This document shows, piece after piece, positions 12,799 through 21,765 of a stretch of 24,799 nucleotides of DNA. This DNA is from CAYXXN01 sp964469055 (lineage in GTDB: Bacteria > Acidobacteriota > Thermoanaerobaculia > Multivoradales > JAHEKO01). Both the position numbers and the translations under genes were made by a program. Every line of letters begins with the position of its first letter. Within the stretch, counting starts at the first letter, position 1. The stretch lies in assembly GCA_964469055.1 (NCBI GenBank), contig CAYXXN010000022.1, positions 1 to 24,799 of the forward strand, given 5' to 3'. The notes beneath the pieces are model-generated. The model made no database searches, was not told where the DNA came from, and saw only the letters and a list, made by a program, of their open reading frames with translations.

Positions 12799-15168
12799 CT
12801 ACTCCCGCCGCTCGCGGTCGAGCTCGTCGAAGTAGTCCGGTGAGACCAGGACGTCGCGGGGCTTCGAGCCTTGGGCCGGGCCGAGGAGCCCGTCATGCTC
12901 CATCAGGTCGATGAGACGGGCGGCGCGGGAGAAGCCGACCCGCAGGCGCCGCTGCAGGAAGCTCGCCGAGGCCTTGCGCTCGGCGACGACCAGGCGTGCG
13001 GCTTCCTCGAACATCTCGTCGTGCTCGCCCCCACCCTCACCGCCCGCGCCGTATTCGACCGCATCCTCGAGCACCGTCGGATCGAGCTCCGGCGGTCCCT
13101 GCTTCTTGAGCCAACGCACCAGGGCCGCCGTCTCCTGCTCGGTGACGTAGGCGCCGTGCAGCCGGATGGCGCGCGAGGTGCCGGCCGGCATGAACAGCAT
13201 GTCGCCGCGGCCGAGCAGCTTCTCGGCCCCGATCTGGTCGAGGATGGTCCGGGAGTCGTGGCGGCTGGCCGTGGCGTAGGAGATGCGGCACGGGAAGTTG
13301 GCCTTGATCGTGCCGGTCAAGACGTCGACCGACGGCCGCTGGGTGGCGATGATCAAGTGGATGCCGACGGCGCGCGCCATCTGCGCCAGACGGGCGATCG
13401 ATGCCTCGACCTCCTGGGAGGCCACCATCATCAAGTCGGCGAGCTCGTCGATGATGACGACGTAGTAGGGAAGGGGCTGCAGATCCTCGTCGGTGAACTC
13501 GCTCTCGCTCTCGGACAGCGCCAGCCTTGCCTTGACCTCGGGGTCGCCGATCGCCCGGTTGTAGTACTCGATCGAGCGCACGTGCACCTCGGCGAGCAAC
13601 CGGTAGCGGCGCTCCATCTCGGCTACCGCCCAGCGCAAGGCGTTCGCCGCCTTCTTCGGCTGCACGACGACCTCGGCCTTCAAGTGCGGGATGTCGGCAT
13701 AGACGCCCAGCTCGATGCGCTTGGGGTCGATGAAGATGAACTGCACCTCCTCGCGCCTCGCCTTGTAGAGGATCGAGGTGATCATGCTCTGCAGCCCCAC
13801 GCTCTTGCCCGAGCCGGTGGCCCCGGCCACCAACAGGTGGGGCATGGCGGCGAGATCGGCGTAGTAGGGCTCGCCGTGGATCGTCATGCCGAGCGCCATG
13901 GTCAGCGGTGAGGGCGAGCTCTTGAAGCGGGGGTCTTCGAGCAGCGACCCCAGACGGATCGTCGCCCGCTCGTCGTTGGGCACCTCGACCCCCAGCGTCG
14001 AGCGCCCAGGCAGGCGGTCGATTCGCACCGCCTCGGCGCGCAGCGCCAGGGCCAGGTCGTCCTGCAGGTTCACGATCTGGCTGACCTTGACACCGGGCGC
14101 CGGCTGGAACTCGAAGACCGTGATCACCGGTCCCGGGCTGATCCCCTCGATCGTGCCCTCGACTCCGAACTCGGCACAACGGCCGCGGATGGTCTCGCCC
14201 AGCCGGATGAGCTCGTTCTCGTCGACCGAGGGCTCGGGGCGCTCGGCGCGCAGCAGGTCGAGGGGCGGCAGCGGGACCCTGCGCCCGACGCGCGCGAAAG
14301 GGATCTCGCGCTGGGGCGCTTCACTCGTGGCCAGCGGGGGGGCAAGACCAGAGAAGGCGGTGGGCGGACGGACCGCGGGCGCGGGCGGCTCGGCAGGCTC
14401 GAGCCGCGGCGCCTGCCGCTCGATGACCGGGGCCGGCGGCACGGCCGGTCGCGATCCCCGTACCCTACGGAACCAGAATCGGCGGGGACCCGGGACCGGG
14501 CGGACCGTGAGCGGTTGAGGCGGGACTGGGCCCACCTCGTCGCCACGGCGCTCGCGCGCCGCGCGCTCGAGCTGCTTGGCCACCACCCGCTCCTTCATCC
14601 GCTCCTTCTCGCGGCGCTCGCGGCGCCGAGCGCGTGCGAGGAGGAGGCGTTGCCAGGCATCGGCCAGTCCGCGCCGCCAGGCGCCCAGCGTTTCTCCGAG
14701 CGTCGACTGCACGAGCAGTGCGGCGCCCACCACGACGCCCGCGAGCACGATGAGGAAAGCCCCAGTCAAGCCCACCCAGCGCTCGAGCGTCTCGCCGACG
14801 ATGGTGCCCAGCACGCCGCCCGCGGTTTGCTGGCGCCCCCGCCATTGCACCGTCCCCAGGGCGAGCTGAAGCAGGGCCGGCAGCGAGCCGAGCAGCACGA
14901 CGGCGCCCAGGCCGCGGCCCGCCACCGGGTCCTCCGCGGCGCCGCGCAGGGCTCGCCATCCTCCCCACAGGGCGAGCAGCGGCGCCACCAGCACGGCCAA
15001 CCCGAACACGCTGGTTCCGAGCGCCGCGAGGTTGGCGCCGAACGGCCCGATCCAGTTCGCGGTCGGCCGCGCCCGCGAGCTCTCGACCAGCAAGCTCGGG
15101 TCGTCCGGGTGGTACGAGAGGAAGCTCGCGGCGAGCAGGAGACCGAGCAGCAGGAGCAGGACTCCCAC
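12799..15168 (-). CDS. ftsK: DNA translocase FtsK/SpoIIIE
   Basis: This membrane-anchored DNA pump clears and sorts chromosome ends at the division septum. From GTG 15168 it has 789 aa. Several TM helices lie in the first ~155 residues, followed by a basic/Pro-rich linker (about 175-315). The RecA-like motor has Walker A GATGSGKS (449-456), FIDPKRIEL, and Walker B VVIIDE (570-575). A winged-helix gamma domain (about 716-776, with KASASFLQRRLRVGFSRAARLIDLMEHDGLLG features) reads polar DNA sequences. The frame is open further upstream: CTG 15243 sits 6 nt after AGGAG and overlaps the rsmA stop as CTGA. It would add 25 residues (TAATPEPKRSSRPRRFSPQK and on) that look like a normal basic cytoplasmic FtsK N-terminus. 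The true start is therefore open. Confidence 0.95.
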   Translation of the reverse strand: MGVLLLLLGLLLAASFLSYHPDDPSLLVESSRARPTANWIGPFGANLAALGTSVFGLAVLVAPLLALWGGWRALRGAAEDPVAGRGLGAVVLLGSLPALLQLALGTVQWRGRQQTAGGVLGTIVGETLERWVGLTGAFLIVLAGVVVGAALLVQSTLGETLGAWRRGLADAWQRLLLARARRRERREKERMKERVVAKQLERAARERRGDEVGPVPPQPLTVRPVPGPRRFWFRRVRGSRPAVPPAPVIERQAPRLEPAEPPAPAVRPPTAFSGLAPPLATSEAPQREIPFARVGRRVPLPPLDLLRAERPEPSVDENELIRLGETIRGRCAEFGVEGTIEGISPGPVITVFEFQPAPGVKVSQIVNLQDDLALALRAEAVRIDRLPGRSTLGVEVPNDERATIRLGSLLEDPRFKSSPSPLTMALGMTIHGEPYYADLAAMPHLLVAGATGSGKSVGLQSMITSILYKARREEVQFIFIDPKRIELGVYADIPHLKAEVVVQPKKAANALRWAVAEMERRYRLLAEVHVRSIEYYNRAIGDPEVKARLALSESESEFTDEDLQPLPYYVVIIDELADLMMVASQEVEASIARLAQMARAVGIHLIIATQRPSVDVLTGTIKANFPCRISYATASRHDSRTILDQIGAEKLLGRGDMLFMPAGTSRAIRLHGAYVTEQETAALVRWLKKQGPPELDPTVLEDAVEYGAGGEGGGEHDEMFEEAARLVVAERKASASFLQRRLRVGFSRAARLIDLMEHDGLLGPAQGSKPRDVLVSPDYFDELDRERRE

Positions 15169-15239
15169 GACCTCCCGCCACTTCTGAGGCGAGAAACGGC
15201 GTGGCCGCGACGAGCGCTTCGGTTCGGGGGTCGCAGCCG

Positions 15240-16091
15240 TCAGCGGTCGCTCCTGGCAGAACCGGTCTCGATGGAAGTCATGCTAGCACCGCTCTCCGGC
15301 GCCGGCGGGCCCTCTCCGACCACCTGCATCTCTCCCGCCAGGGCGATGAACTGATCAAGTAGGAGTTGTTCGGCGCGGCGGTCGGGGGCGATGCGAGCGG
15401 CGGCGAGCAGGCGCTCGGCCGCCGGCCGCCCGAGGGTCACCGCCAAGCTGTTGCGCAACGTCTTCCGCCGCGCCCGAAAGGCCGCCAGCACGACGGCGCG
15501 GAACGGCTCGCAGAGCTCGACCGGCACCGCGGCGCGCGGCACGAGGCCGACGAAAGCGCCGTCGACCTTCGGCGGCGGGCGGAAGGCGCCGCGCGGCACC
15601 CGGCCCAGAATCTCGACGGCCGCGCGCGACTGGGTGAGCACCGACAGCGCGCCGTAGTCGGCCTCGCCGGGCGCCGCCGCGAGCCGGCGCGCCACTTCCC
15701 ACTGCACGAGAAAGCCGGCGCGCGCCACTCCCCTGCCCTCGGCGAGCAGTCGATCGATGAGGGCCGTGGCGACGTTGTACGGCAAATTGCCGGCGACGAG
15801 CGTGCCGGCGGGCAGCCGAGCGAAGGGGAGATCGAGCGCGTCGCCGGCGACGACTGCGAGCGAGGGCGACCGCGACGCGATGCCCAGCCGCAGCGCCCAG
15901 CCGAGGTCCAGCTCCCAGGCGATGACTCGCGCCCCTGCCGCCAGCAGCGGCCCGGTGAGGGCCCCGCCACCCGGGCCGATCTCGATCACCGTCCGCCCGG
16001 CCGGCACCAGGAAGTCCACGAGCGGCGCGCACAAGTGGGGCTGGCGCAGGTGGTGCTGGCCGAGCCGCTTGTCGAGTCGAGGCGCGCCCAT
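15240..16091 (-). CDS. rsmA: 16S rRNA (adenine1518/1519-N6)-dimethyltransferase
   Basis: The 283-aa SAM-dependent enzyme dimethylates two adjacent adenines near the 3' end of 16S rRNA late in small-subunit assembly. Motif I EIGPGGGALT is at 37-46, the acidic Glu60 ends motif II, GDALDL is near 83-88, and motif IV is NLPYN (102-106). The usual FGQ(N/H)FL near the N-terminus is LGQHHL here (10-15). The ATG at 16091 is preferred to a GTG 22 codons upstream because family members begin a few residues before the GQ motif. A C-terminal extension (GEGPPAPESGASMTSIETGS region) goes past the usual end. It is first in the rsmA-ftsK-fmt group and divergent from moxR. Confidence 0.93.
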   Translation of the reverse strand: MGAPRLDKRLGQHHLRQPHLCAPLVDFLVPAGRTVIEIGPGGGALTGPLLAAGARVIAWELDLGWALRLGIASRSPSLAVVAGDALDLPFARLPAGTLVAGNLPYNVATALIDRLLAEGRGVARAGFLVQWEVARRLAAAPGEADYGALSVLTQSRAAVEILGRVPRGAFRPPPKVDGAFVGLVPRAAVPVELCEPFRAVVLAAFRARRKTLRNSLAVTLGRPAAERLLAAARIAPDRRAEQLLLDQFIALAGEMQVVGEGPPAPESGASMTSIETGSARSDR

Positions 16092-16118
16092 GGCCCTCGA
16101 GTCTGCCAAATTGGCGGC

Positions 16119-16146
16119 ACCGGGACCGAGCCTCGCCTCTCCCGGT
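16119..16146. promoter_or_regulatory. Inverted repeat upstream of the moxR promoter
   Basis: ACCGGGA (16119-16125) and TCCCGGT (16140-16146) form 7-bp arms around a 14-nt spacer, the same spacer length as the 4858-4889 palindrome. It ends 54 bp upstream of the sigma-54-like promoter. A second small palindrome, GCCAA-A-TTGGC, lies at 16105-16115. The arm sequences differ from the csbD/BON site, so a common binder is not shown. Confidence 0.3.
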
Positions 16147-16199
16147 GGCTCCACCACCCCCCTCTTCGATCAGTTCCCTGACCCACCCGATCCCTTTCC

Positions 16200-16215
16200 T
16201 GGCACCCACCTTGCA
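16200..16215 (+). promoter_or_regulatory. Sigma-54 promoter for the moxR-bat operon
   Basis: The plus strand reads TGGCACC-CACC-TTGCA: one mismatch in the -24 element, a perfect -12 element and GG-N10-GC spacing. The predicted transcript start, near 16226, is only about 5 nt before the moxR ATG at 16231. This agrees with the absence of any ribosome-binding sequence there. Confidence 0.65.
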
Positions 16216-16230
16216 GCCCACCCGCCCCAC

Positions 16231-17220
16231 ATGGACGTCGAAATCGCCCGTCTGACCGAGCGCGTCGAGCGCGAGGTGCTGGCCCTGCGCCAGGTCGAGG
16301 AGGAGCTGCGCAAGGTCATCGTCGGTCAGGACTATCTGCTGGACCGGTTGCTCGTCGGCCTCCTGGTGCGCGGGCACCTGCTCATCGAGGGCGTGCCCGG
16401 GCTCGCCAAGACCCTGGCCGTCAAGACCCTGGCCCGCACCCTCCACGTCGACTTCAGCCGCATCCAGTTCACCCCCGACCTGCTGCCCGCCGACCTGCTG
16501 GGGACCCTGATCTACGACCAACGCCACGGCGAGTTCGTGCCCCGCAAGGGACCGCTGTTCACCAACCTCCTGCTGGCCGACGAGATCAACCGCGCGCCGG
16601 CCAAGGTGCAATCGGCGCTGCTCGAGGCGATGGAGGAGCGCCAGGTGACCCTGGGCGAGACCACCTATCCCCTCGACGATCCCTTCATGGTGCTGGCGAC
16701 GCAGAACCCCATCGAGCAGGAGGGCACCTACCCACTGGCCGAGGCGCAGGTGGATCGCTTCACCATGAAGCTCGTCCTCACCTACCCGACGCGGCGCGAG
16801 GAGGAGGCGATCCTCGACCGCATGCTCGTCGAGAGGGCGATCGCCGTGCGGCCGGTGCTCGACGCCGCGCGGCTGGCGGCGCTGCGTGGCGTGGCCGAGG
16901 AGGTGTACCTCGACGGACGCCTGCGCGGCTACATCCTCGACCTGGTCGGCGCCACTCGCGATCCGCGCGCCGCCGGCCTGGGCGACCTGGCCGGTCTCGT
17001 CGCCTTCGGCGCCTCGCCGCGAGCCACGATCTACCTCGCCCGCGCGGCCAAGGGCATGGCCCTCCTGCGCGGTCGCGGGTATGTCATTCCCGAGGACGTC
17101 AAGGAAGTGGCTCCGGACGTGTTGCGCCACCGCATCGTGGCGACCTACGAGGCCGAGGCGGAGGAGGTCTCGACGGACGAGCTCGTGCGCCGCCTCCTCG
17201 ATCGCGTTCAGGTGCCGTAG
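16231..17220 (+). CDS. moxR: MoxR-family AAA+ ATPase
   Basis: The 329-aa AAA+ ATPase has Walker A GVPGLAKT (54-61), Walker B LLLADE (113-118) followed by INRAPAKVQSALLEAMEE, sensor-1 ATQNP (156-160), and an arginine in VDRF (174-177). A helical lid domain fills the C-terminus. MoxR proteins act as chaperones that assemble or activate partner VWA-domain proteins; here the VWA partners are encoded directly downstream. The ATG at 16231 fits the family N-terminus, but no Shine-Dalgarno sequence precedes it (the upstream bases are C-rich), and a sigma-54-like promoter is immediately adjacent. The DUF58 gene begins 7 nt later, its AGGAG starting inside the moxR TAG. Confidence 0.95.
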   Translation: MDVEIARLTERVEREVLALRQVEEELRKVIVGQDYLLDRLLVGLLVRGHLLIEGVPGLAKTLAVKTLARTLHVDFSRIQFTPDLLPADLLGTLIYDQRHGEFVPRKGPLFTNLLLADEINRAPAKVQSALLEAMEERQVTLGETTYPLDDPFMVLATQNPIEQEGTYPLAEAQVDRFTMKLVLTYPTRREEEAILDRMLVERAIAVRPVLDAARLAALRGVAEEVYLDGRLRGYILDLVGATRDPRAAGLGDLAGLVAFGASPRATIYLARAAKGMALLRGRGYVIPEDVKEVAPDVLRHRIVATYEAEAEEVSTDELVRRLLDRVQVP

Positions 17221-17227
17221 GAGCCCG

Positions 17228-18129
<902 letters not shown>

Positions 18130-18133
<4 letters not shown>

Positions 18134-19017
18134 TCGCCGTGGTCGTCCTAGCGCTGACCGTAGCCAGCGGGCCCGAGCTGACGGTGGCCATCGAACCCTC
18201 CGAAGTTCGGGTAGGGGATCGAGTGACGGCGATCCTGGCCGTCGAACCGCCTCCCGATGCGACGGGCGCGCCGCGCTTTCCCGAGTGGCGAAGCACGTGG
18301 GGCGCGGCCGAAGTACTGGCCAGTTCGCTGCCCGTCGAGGACGACGGCGTCTGGCGGCAACGCTTGGAGCTGACGCTCTTCTCGCCGGGCGAGCACGTGC
18401 TGCCGCCGGTGGCCGTCGAGGTGCCGACGGTCGGTGGTGCGCTGAGCGCGCGACCGGCCCGCCCACCGGTCGTGCGTGTGCTGTCCGTCCTCACTCCGGG
18501 TCAGACCGAGCTAGAGCCGGCGGAGCCGCTGCGACCGCTGCCCTGGGGCAAGCCCTTCGGGTGGACCACCGGCGCCTTGGCAGCGGCCATCGTAGCTGCG
18601 ACGCTGCTCGCGTTCTGGAGACGTCGCCGCGCCTTCGCCGCCGCCGAAATCGAGGTGCTTCTCCCCCCACTCGAGCAGTTACGGCGGTCGCTCGCAGCAC
18701 TTTCCGCCGAACGAGACCCAGAGGCCGCCTGGGTCGGCCTCTCCCTCGCTTTGCGCCGTTACCTCGGCGCCCGGCTCGGTTTCCCCGCCGCCGAGAGCAC
18801 CACCAGCGAGATCCAGCGCTCTCTCCTACGCGATCAGTTTCCGGCCGAGCTCGCAGGAACCCTCGTGCTGCTACTGCGGGTCGCCGACCAGGTCAAGTTC
18901 GCCCGTCAGCTCGCAGACACGACCAACGTGCAGCATCACCTGGCCGCAACTCTGCAGCTGGCCGAGCGCGTCGAGACGCTGCTGCAACCGGCGGCACCAG
19001 CGGAGGAGGCGGCATGA
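18130..19017 (+). CDS. Membrane-anchored accessory protein of the MoxR/Bat operon (DUF4381-like)
   Basis: The 295-aa protein starts with a short hydrophobic signal (MIAVVVLALTVASG). A beta-rich outside domain follows (about 17-135, including VAIEPSEVRVGDRVTAIL). One TM helix lies at about 145-163, then an RRRR stop-transfer and a helical cytoplasmic domain (about 170-290). That domain resembles the DUF4381 or BatD-tail type found between DUF58 and VWA genes in such operons. Its function is not known; topology suggests it links periplasmic and cytoplasmic parts of the complex. It overlaps both neighbours by ATGA, so its level should match theirs. The family call is tentative. Confidence 0.8.
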
Positions 19018-20006
19018 CTGGCCTCACCTTCCGCGACCCTTGGTGGCTGGCGTTGCTCGCCGTCCTGCCGCTCGTCGCCTGGCTACGCTGGCGAGGGCAA
19101 GGAGTGGGCGCACTCACGTACAGCCGCCTGCCGGCGGCGCCCGGCGCCCGCTGGCGCCTGCACCTGCCGTTCCTCGCTCGCCTCGCGGCCGCCGCTCTCC
19201 TCATCCTCGCCCTCGCCCGACCACAGCTCGGTTATGCCTGGGAGGAGAGCCTCACCGAAGGCATCGACATCCAGATCGTGCTCGACGTCTCGGGCAGCAT
19301 GGGGGCCGAGGACTTCGCGCCCCGCAACCGATTGACCGTCGCCAAGCAGGTGGTGCGCGACTTCATCGGCCGGCGACCCGCGGATCGCATCGGCCTCACC
19401 ATCTTCTCTGGAAAGGCTCTGACCCGCGCCCCACTGACCACCGACCGCCAGATGCTGGACTTCCTCGTCGACTCGCTCGAGCTCAACGAGCTGCCGGACG
19501 GCACGGCGATCGGTCTCGGCTTGGCCAACGCCGCCGCCCGGCTGAAGGACAGCGAGGCGAAGTCGAAGGTGATCGTGCTGGTCACCGACGGCGTCAACAA
19601 CGCCGGCGCCATCGACCCCCGCTCGGCGGCCGCGATCTGCGAGGGTCTTGGCATCAAGGTCTATACGGTGGGCGTGGGCACGGTCGGCCGCGCCCCCGTG
19701 CCACTCGCCCTGCCCGATCCGCTGACCGGCGAGCGGCGGGTGCGCCGGGTGATGATGGAGGTCGAGATCGACGAGCCCCTGCTCACGGCGATCGCCGAGC
19801 GGACAGGGGGCGCTTTCTACCGGGCCACCAGCCCCGAGGCGCTGGAGAGCGTCTTCGCGGAGATCGACCGCCTGGAGACGACCCCCATCCGCACCAAGCG
19901 CTACGTGCGCTACCGCGAGACCTTCCAACCCCTCGTGTGGACAGGGTTGGTCTTTCTGCTGGCGCCGTTCGCCAGCGCCCTCGCCAACGTGACGGTGGAG
20001 CCGTGA
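19014..20006 (+). CDS. batA: BatA-like VWA-domain membrane protein
   Basis: The 330-aa product has two N-terminal TM helices (about 9-24 and 53-70), a VWA domain (about 85-290) and a C-terminal TM (about 304-325). The metal-binding MIDAS is intact: Asp91, Ser93 and Ser95 in DVSGSMG, Thr164 in DGTAIG, and Asp192 in TDGVNNAG. This is the BatA architecture; in Bacteroides and Leptospira Bat proteins form a membrane complex tied to oxidative or envelope stress tolerance. The ATG at 19014 has a strong GGAGGAGG site and overlaps the previous stop. MoxR is the likely ATPase acting on it. Confidence 0.92.
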   Translation: MTGLTFRDPWWLALLAVLPLVAWLRWRGQGVGALTYSRLPAAPGARWRLHLPFLARLAAAALLILALARPQLGYAWEESLTEGIDIQIVLDVSGSMGAEDFAPRNRLTVAKQVVRDFIGRRPADRIGLTIFSGKALTRAPLTTDRQMLDFLVDSLELNELPDGTAIGLGLANAAARLKDSEAKSKVIVLVTDGVNNAGAIDPRSAAAICEGLGIKVYTVGVGTVGRAPVPLALPDPLTGERRVRRVMMEVEIDEPLLTAIAERTGGAFYRATSPEALESVFAEIDRLETTPIRTKRYVRYRETFQPLVWTGLVFLLAPFASALANVTVEP

Positions 20007-21007
20007 CCCTGGGCCGCGGCGAGCTGCTGTGGCTCCTGCCCTTGGCGCCGCTCGCCGCCGCGGCGGCGGCGCTGGTGTGGCGGCGACGGCTGGCGGCGCT
20101 CGGCGCCTGGGCGGCGCGTGGCCTTTGGCGGCGGCTGGGCCTGGACTGCGCGCCGGCGCGCCTCGTCGCCTCGGTCGCCCTGCTGGGCCTCGCTTTGGCC
20201 GGCGCTGTCCTCGCCCTCGCCCAGCCCCGCTGGGGAAACGTCGAGGAGACCGTCGAGCGGCGCGGCGTGGACATCGTCTTCGTCCTCGACTCCTCGCTCT
20301 CCATGGCCGCGGCCGACGTCACGCCCTCGCGCCTGGCCGTCGGCCGCCACCTCGTGCGCCGCTTGGCGAGCGAGCTGCCGGGGCACCGCGTCGCCCTCGT
20401 GCAGGCCGAGGGAGACGCCGTCGTGCTCTGTCCCCTCACCCTGGACACGGCCGTTCTCGATCTCCTCCTCGACACCGTGGAACCGGCGGCGTTGCCGGTC
20501 GCCGGCACGCTCCTGGCGCCGGCCCTCGACGCCGCGCTCGAGCTCTTCCCGGAAAGCGGTGCCAAGAGCCGCGTCGTCGTCGTGGTGAGCGACGGCGAAG
20601 ACCAGGGCAGCCCGCTCGAGGCCGCGTTGGCGCGCGCCGTGGAGGCGGGAGTCGTCGTGCACACGATCGGCATCGGCTCGCGCGCCGGGGCCCCGATCCC
20701 CCTCGGCGGTGACGCCGGCTACAAGCGCGACTCGGCGGGCCGGGTCGTCATGACGAAGCTCCACGCCGACACGCTGGAGGGGCTCGCCGCCCGTACCGAC
20801 GGTCTCTACCTCCCGGCAAGCGGCCTGGGCACGGACCTGGCGCCGCTCACCGCCGCCGTCGACCGACTGGAGAAGCGGGCGCTCGAGGGGCAAGTCCTCG
20901 CCACCCAGCCGGAACGCTTCCAGTGGCCGCTGGCCGTCGCGGCGCTCGCGCTGCTCGGTCACCTGGTGAGCGGGCCGCTGCGCCGCACGCGAGAGGGGAC
21001 GTCATGA
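20003..21007 (+). CDS. batB: BatB-like VWA-domain membrane protein
   Basis: The 334-aa paralogue of the preceding protein has two N-terminal TM helices (about 8-25 and 54-73), a VWA domain from about residue 89 and a final TM (about 312-326). MIDAS residues are Asp96, Ser98 and Ser100 in DSSLSM, Thr169 in AGTLLAPAL, and Asp197 in SDGED. The second MIDAS position is Leu99 rather than Gly. The GTG start at 20003 overlaps the batA stop as GTGA and follows GGTGGAG. BatA and BatB are thought to form a hetero-complex in the membrane. The end overlaps batC by ATGA. Confidence 0.92.
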   Translation: MTLGRGELLWLLPLAPLAAAAAALVWRRRLAALGAWAARGLWRRLGLDCAPARLVASVALLGLALAGAVLALAQPRWGNVEETVERRGVDIVFVLDSSLSMAAADVTPSRLAVGRHLVRRLASELPGHRVALVQAEGDAVVLCPLTLDTAVLDLLLDTVEPAALPVAGTLLAPALDAALELFPESGAKSRVVVVVSDGEDQGSPLEAALARAVEAGVVVHTIGIGSRAGAPIPLGGDAGYKRDSAGRVVMTKLHADTLEGLAARTDGLYLPASGLGTDLAPLTAAVDRLEKRALEGQVLATQPERFQWPLAVAALALLGHLVSGPLRRTREGTS

Positions 21008-21765
21008 GGGCCGCGGTGCTGATGGCAACGCTGCTCGTGGCGGAAGGTGTCGGAGGGGTCGCCGGCGAGGGCGGCGCGCCGCTCGAACGCTGGCTCTACA
21101 ACCCACGCGAGCGCACGCGCGCCGGGCTCGCGGCGCTGCGTGCCGGCGAAGCCGCCACCGCGGCCGAGCGCCTGGCGGCCGCGGCCCGACTCGCCCCGCA
21201 CGATCCCCTGACACGGTTCAACAGCGGCACGGGTCGTCTCGCGGCGGGCGAGGCGGCCCGCGCCGCAGCCGAGCTCGCCCGCGCGGCCGAGCTCGCGGAC
21301 GGCGAGCTCGAGGCACGGGCTCTCTACAACCTAGGCAACGCGCACGCGGCGGGTGGCGACTGGAGAGCCGCCCGCGAGGCCTACCAGCAGGCCCTGCGAC
21401 TCGACCCGGAGCCGCTCGACGCCAAAGTCAACCTCGAGCTGGCGTTGCGCCGGCAGGCCGAGCAGGAGGAACGGGAGCGCCAGCAGCAGGACCAACCGCA
21501 GGAGCAGCAACAACAACGGGAAGAGCAGGAGCCCTCCTCGGGTGGTGAGCAGGAGCAGCCGGCGCCCTCGCAGCCGCAGTCCGACGATCCGGCCGGCGGT
21601 GGCACGGGCCAGAGCACCTTGCCGAATTTCGAGGAGCAGCCCGACATGACGGCCGAGCAGGCGGCGGCCATCCTCGAAGCGGTGGAGAACATGGAGCGCG
21701 AGCAGCGGCGCCAGGCGGCCGCCCAGCGCGCCCGCGAGCTGCCGGCCAACGAGAGGGATTGGTGA
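21004..21765 (+). CDS. batC: BatC-like TPR protein
   Basis: The 253-aa protein starts with a probable signal peptide (about 1-21). It then carries TPR-type helical repeats (about 36-150, with ALYNLGNAHAAGGDWRAAREA and YQQALRLDPE). A strongly Gln/Glu-rich disordered stretch follows (about 151-195), then Pro/Ser/Gly, and a C-terminal helix from MTAEQAAAILEAVENMEREQ. The order TPR, low complexity, short helix is the BatC pattern. It presumably scaffolds the Bat complex in the periplasm; a role in assembly is inferred from the family. It is coupled by 4-nt overlaps to batB and batD. Confidence 0.9.
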   Translation: MRAAVLMATLLVAEGVGGVAGEGGAPLERWLYNPRERTRAGLAALRAGEAATAAERLAAAARLAPHDPLTRFNSGTGRLAAGEAARAAAELARAAELADGELEARALYNLGNAHAAGGDWRAAREAYQQALRLDPEPLDAKVNLELALRRQAEQEERERQQQDQPQEQQQQREEQEPSSGGEQEQPAPSQPQSDDPAGGGTGQSTLPNFEEQPDMTAEQAAAILEAVENMEREQRRQAAAQRARELPANERDW

